From: Oscillibacter sp.
Lineage (GTDB): Bacteria; Bacillota; Clostridia; Oscillospirales; Oscillospiraceae
DNA length: 5,874 nucleotides
Assembly (NCBI GenBank): GCA_022796315.1
Contig: JAAWIL010000131.1
Location: forward strand, 1-5,874
Reading direction: 5' to 3'
This document shows positions 4,674 to 5,874 of the stretch, piece after piece. The notes under the pieces were generated by a model, which saw nothing but the letters and a program-made list of their open reading frames with translations, searched no databases and had not been told where the DNA came from. How positions within the stretch are numbered: the stretch's first letter is position 1; every line of letters starts with the position of its first letter. The translations under genes and the position numbers were made by a program.

Positions 4674-5585
4674 ATGTTAAAGCGCGTATTGGTCACCGAC
4701 GGTATGGATGCCTCCGCCATGGAAACGCTCCGGGCAGACGGCTATGAGGTGGTGGAGCAGTTCTACGAGCCAGACCAGCTGGGCCCGGCCCTGCGGGATT
4801 TTGACGCGGTTATCATCCGCTCCGCCACAAAGATCAAGGAGCCCCAGATTGACGCCGCCAAGGGCGGACGCTTACAGCTCATCATTCGGGCCGGGGTCGG
4901 CGTGGACAACATCGCCGTGCCCTACGCCGAGGCGGCGGGGATCACGGTGCGGAACACTCCCCGGGCCTCCTCCAACGCCGTAGCGGAGCTGGCGATGGCC
5001 CTGCTGTTCTCCTGCGCCCGGAACCTCTCCGCCGCCGGCCACACCATGCGGGAGGGCAAATGGGAGAAGAAGGCCTACTCCAAGGGCTTTGAGCTCTCCG
5101 GCAAGACCATGGGCGTCATTGGCTATGGCCGGATCGGTCAGCTGGTGGGCCAGAAGGGACAGGCCCTGGGAATGCGGGTGCTCTCCTACGTCAACCGCAC
5201 AAAGCCCGAGGGCTGCGAGTGCGAGACCATGCGTTTTGTGACGCCGGAGGAAGTCCTTGCCCAATCGGACATCCTGGTTCTGTGCGCCCCTGGCGGGGAG
5301 AAGCCCCTGGTGCGGCCGGAGACGCTGGCCCAGATGAAGGACGGTGTGGTGATTGTCAACGTGTCCCGGGGCAGCAATGTGGACGAGGCGGCGCTGCTGG
5401 CGGCGCTGGAGAGCGGAAAGGTCCGGGCGGCCGGGCTGGATGTCTGGGCCGATGAAAAGAACCCCAACTGGGCCCTGGCCAGCCATCCGGCCGTGAGCTG
5501 CACGCCCCACATCGGCGCGGGAACGAAGGAGGCTCAGAAGCGGATCGGCGCGGAGCTGGTGGACCTTGTGGAGGGGTTCACGTAA
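4674..5585 (+). CDS. serA: D-3-phosphoglycerate dehydrogenase, short form without ACT domain
   Basis: NAD-dependent D-2-hydroxyacid dehydrogenase, expected to oxidise 3-phosphoglycerate to 3-phosphohydroxypyruvate, the first step of serine synthesis. The 303 residues cover only the catalytic and nucleotide-binding domains. Visible motifs are IIRAGVGVDNI (70-80), NTPRASSNAVAELAMALL (94-111), the Rossmann loop GVIGYGRIG (147-155), NVSRGSNVDE (229-238) with catalytic Arg232, GLDVWADEKNP (254-264) with Glu261, and TPHIGAGTKEAQ (277-288) with catalytic His279. The protein stops about 15 residues after these, so it lacks the C-terminal ACT or ASB-ACT regulatory region of longer SerA proteins. The family also includes other hydroxyacid dehydrogenases, but linkage with serC strongly supports SerA. 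An AAAGGGG site lies 9 bases before the ATG. It probably shares the serC promoter and ends at a clear terminator. Confidence 0.92.
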   Translation: MLKRVLVTDGMDASAMETLRADGYEVVEQFYEPDQLGPALRDFDAVIIRSATKIKEPQIDAAKGGRLQLIIRAGVGVDNIAVPYAEAAGITVRNTPRASSNAVAELAMALLFSCARNLSAAGHTMREGKWEKKAYSKGFELSGKTMGVIGYGRIGQLVGQKGQALGMRVLSYVNRTKPEGCECETMRFVTPEEVLAQSDILVLCAPGGEKPLVRPETLAQMKDGVVIVNVSRGSNVDEAALLAALESGKVRAAGLDVWADEKNPNWALASHPAVSCTPHIGAGTKEAQKRIGAELVDLVEGFT

Positions 5586-5655
5586 CACGGTTCCGTCTGT
5601 GCCCGGTAAGTTCAAGGGCGGGGAGGCGCTTTCCAACCATACAACAGATGATCAT

Positions 5656-5700
5656 AAAGAGGACCTGGAGTCTTGCGCTCCGGGTCCTCTTTCCTTGTTC
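5656..5700 (+). terminator. Intrinsic terminator of the serC-serA unit
   Basis: A 15-bp stem with one G-T wobble is formed by 5656-5670 (starting AAAGAGGACC) and 5678-5692 (ending GGTCCTCTTT), with loop TCTTGCG. It is followed by CCTTGTTC, so a T-rich tail overlaps and follows the stem. It lies 70 bases after the serA stop. This is the best-formed terminator in the window. Confidence 0.85.
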
Positions 5701-5709
5701 AAAAACAGG

Positions 5710-5811
5710 GTTCCACCGTATAGTCACCGCAGTTGAAAAGAAGCAAATGCTTCTTTTCAACCCTGGGGCGCATAAGCGCCCCAGGGGCCGTGAAACGGCC
5801 TGACGGTGGAC
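5710..5811. repeat. Multi-branched palindromic element
   Basis: An outer stem, TCCACCGT (5712-5719) with ACGGTGGA (5803-5810), encloses three consecutive hairpins. These are a perfect 12-bp stem at 5733-5760 (TTGAAAAGAAGC/GCTTCTTTTCAA, loop AAAT), a perfect 11-bp stem at 5761-5786 (CCCTGGGGCGC/GCGCCCCAGGG, loop ATAA), and a 6-bp stem at 5786-5800 (GGCCGT/ACGGCC, loop GAA). The first two abut with no spacer. The layout resembles a four-way-junction RNA or a short inverted-repeat mobile element without a gene. The order, an A/T-richer stem directly followed by a CCxxGGGG-type stem, recalls 4533-4571 in the serC-serA gap, though the sequences differ. Confidence 0.6.
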
Positions 5812-5874
5812 TTCATAGACAAAACACGGCACATGGATGTGCCGGCGGCCTCGCCCGCCTTGAAAATCGGATAC
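5812..5874. other. Right-edge non-coding sequence with further hairpins
   Basis: Two more inverted repeats follow the multi-branched element: GGCACAT (5828-5834) with ATGTGCC (5837-5843), and GGCGG (5844-5848) with CCGCC (5855-5859). I see no gene with a start and ribosome site here. The palindromic element may continue beyond the window. Confidence 0.35.

Noticed and set aside
4666..4680. Four-codon frame (ATG GCA CTA TGT TAA) overlapping the serA start
   Set aside because: The AAAGGGG site is one base from this ATG, too close for initiation, so translation attenuation by this mini-frame is unlikely.
4872..5636. Minus-strand open frame opposite serA
   Set aside because: Antisense shadow with compositionally biased translation; serA on the plus strand has every catalytic motif.
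5578..5832. Minus-strand open frame with GTG start across the serA terminator and palindromic element
   Set aside because: It crosses a terminator and several perfect hairpins, has no ribosome site and gives no recognisable protein. It looks like translated repeat sequence.

Overview
The window is GC-rich with strongly C/G-ending codons, canonical AAGGAGG ribosome sites and a DUF4358-type lipoprotein. Together these suggest a Gram-positive member of the Clostridia, most likely a gut Oscillospiraceae relative (Oscillibacter/Flavonifractor/Lawsonibacter-like). The placement is inference from composition and gene style, not from a search.

Layout from left to right. Bases 1-39 may hold the last 12 codons of a plus-strand gene, with a weak hairpin overlapping them. 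A convergent minus-strand gene (99-602) encodes a small secreted lipoprotein. A 248-base divergent intergenic region carries a promoter candidate for a plus-strand threonine aldolase-family PLP enzyme (851-1870). This is followed by a strong hairpin, a run of palindromes, and an overlooked 57-codon gene of unknown function (2057-2230) with its own hairpin behind it. A well-formed promoter and a leader stem-loop then precede a 219-residue protein of unknown function (2436-3095). An AT-rich stretch holds a weak terminator and a very good promoter overlapped by inverted repeats. It leads into serC (3325-4407, phosphoserine aminotransferase) and, after a 266-base hairpin-filled gap, a short serA-type phosphoglycerate dehydrogenase (4674-5585). 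serA ends at a clear intrinsic terminator. The right-hand end (5710-5860) is another dense palindromic element with no credible gene.

Biologically, serA and serC supply the first two steps of serine synthesis from 3-phosphoglycerate. They are written in the order serC-serA and probably share the promoter before serC. The third enzyme, phosphoserine phosphatase, is not in the window. The dehydrogenase lacks the C-terminal ACT/ASB region that mediates serine feedback in many homologues, so control may rest on transcription or on the structured spacer. The upstream threonine aldolase family member also belongs to glycine/serine/threonine metabolism but has its own promoter candidate and is separated from serC by two genes.

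I see no phage, CRISPR, toxin-antitoxin, RNA gene or obvious mobile-element coding sequence. The least explained features are the two hairpin-dense intergenic elements (4406-4650 and 5710-5860), the 57-codon gene, and the overlapping inverted repeats on the serC promoter.
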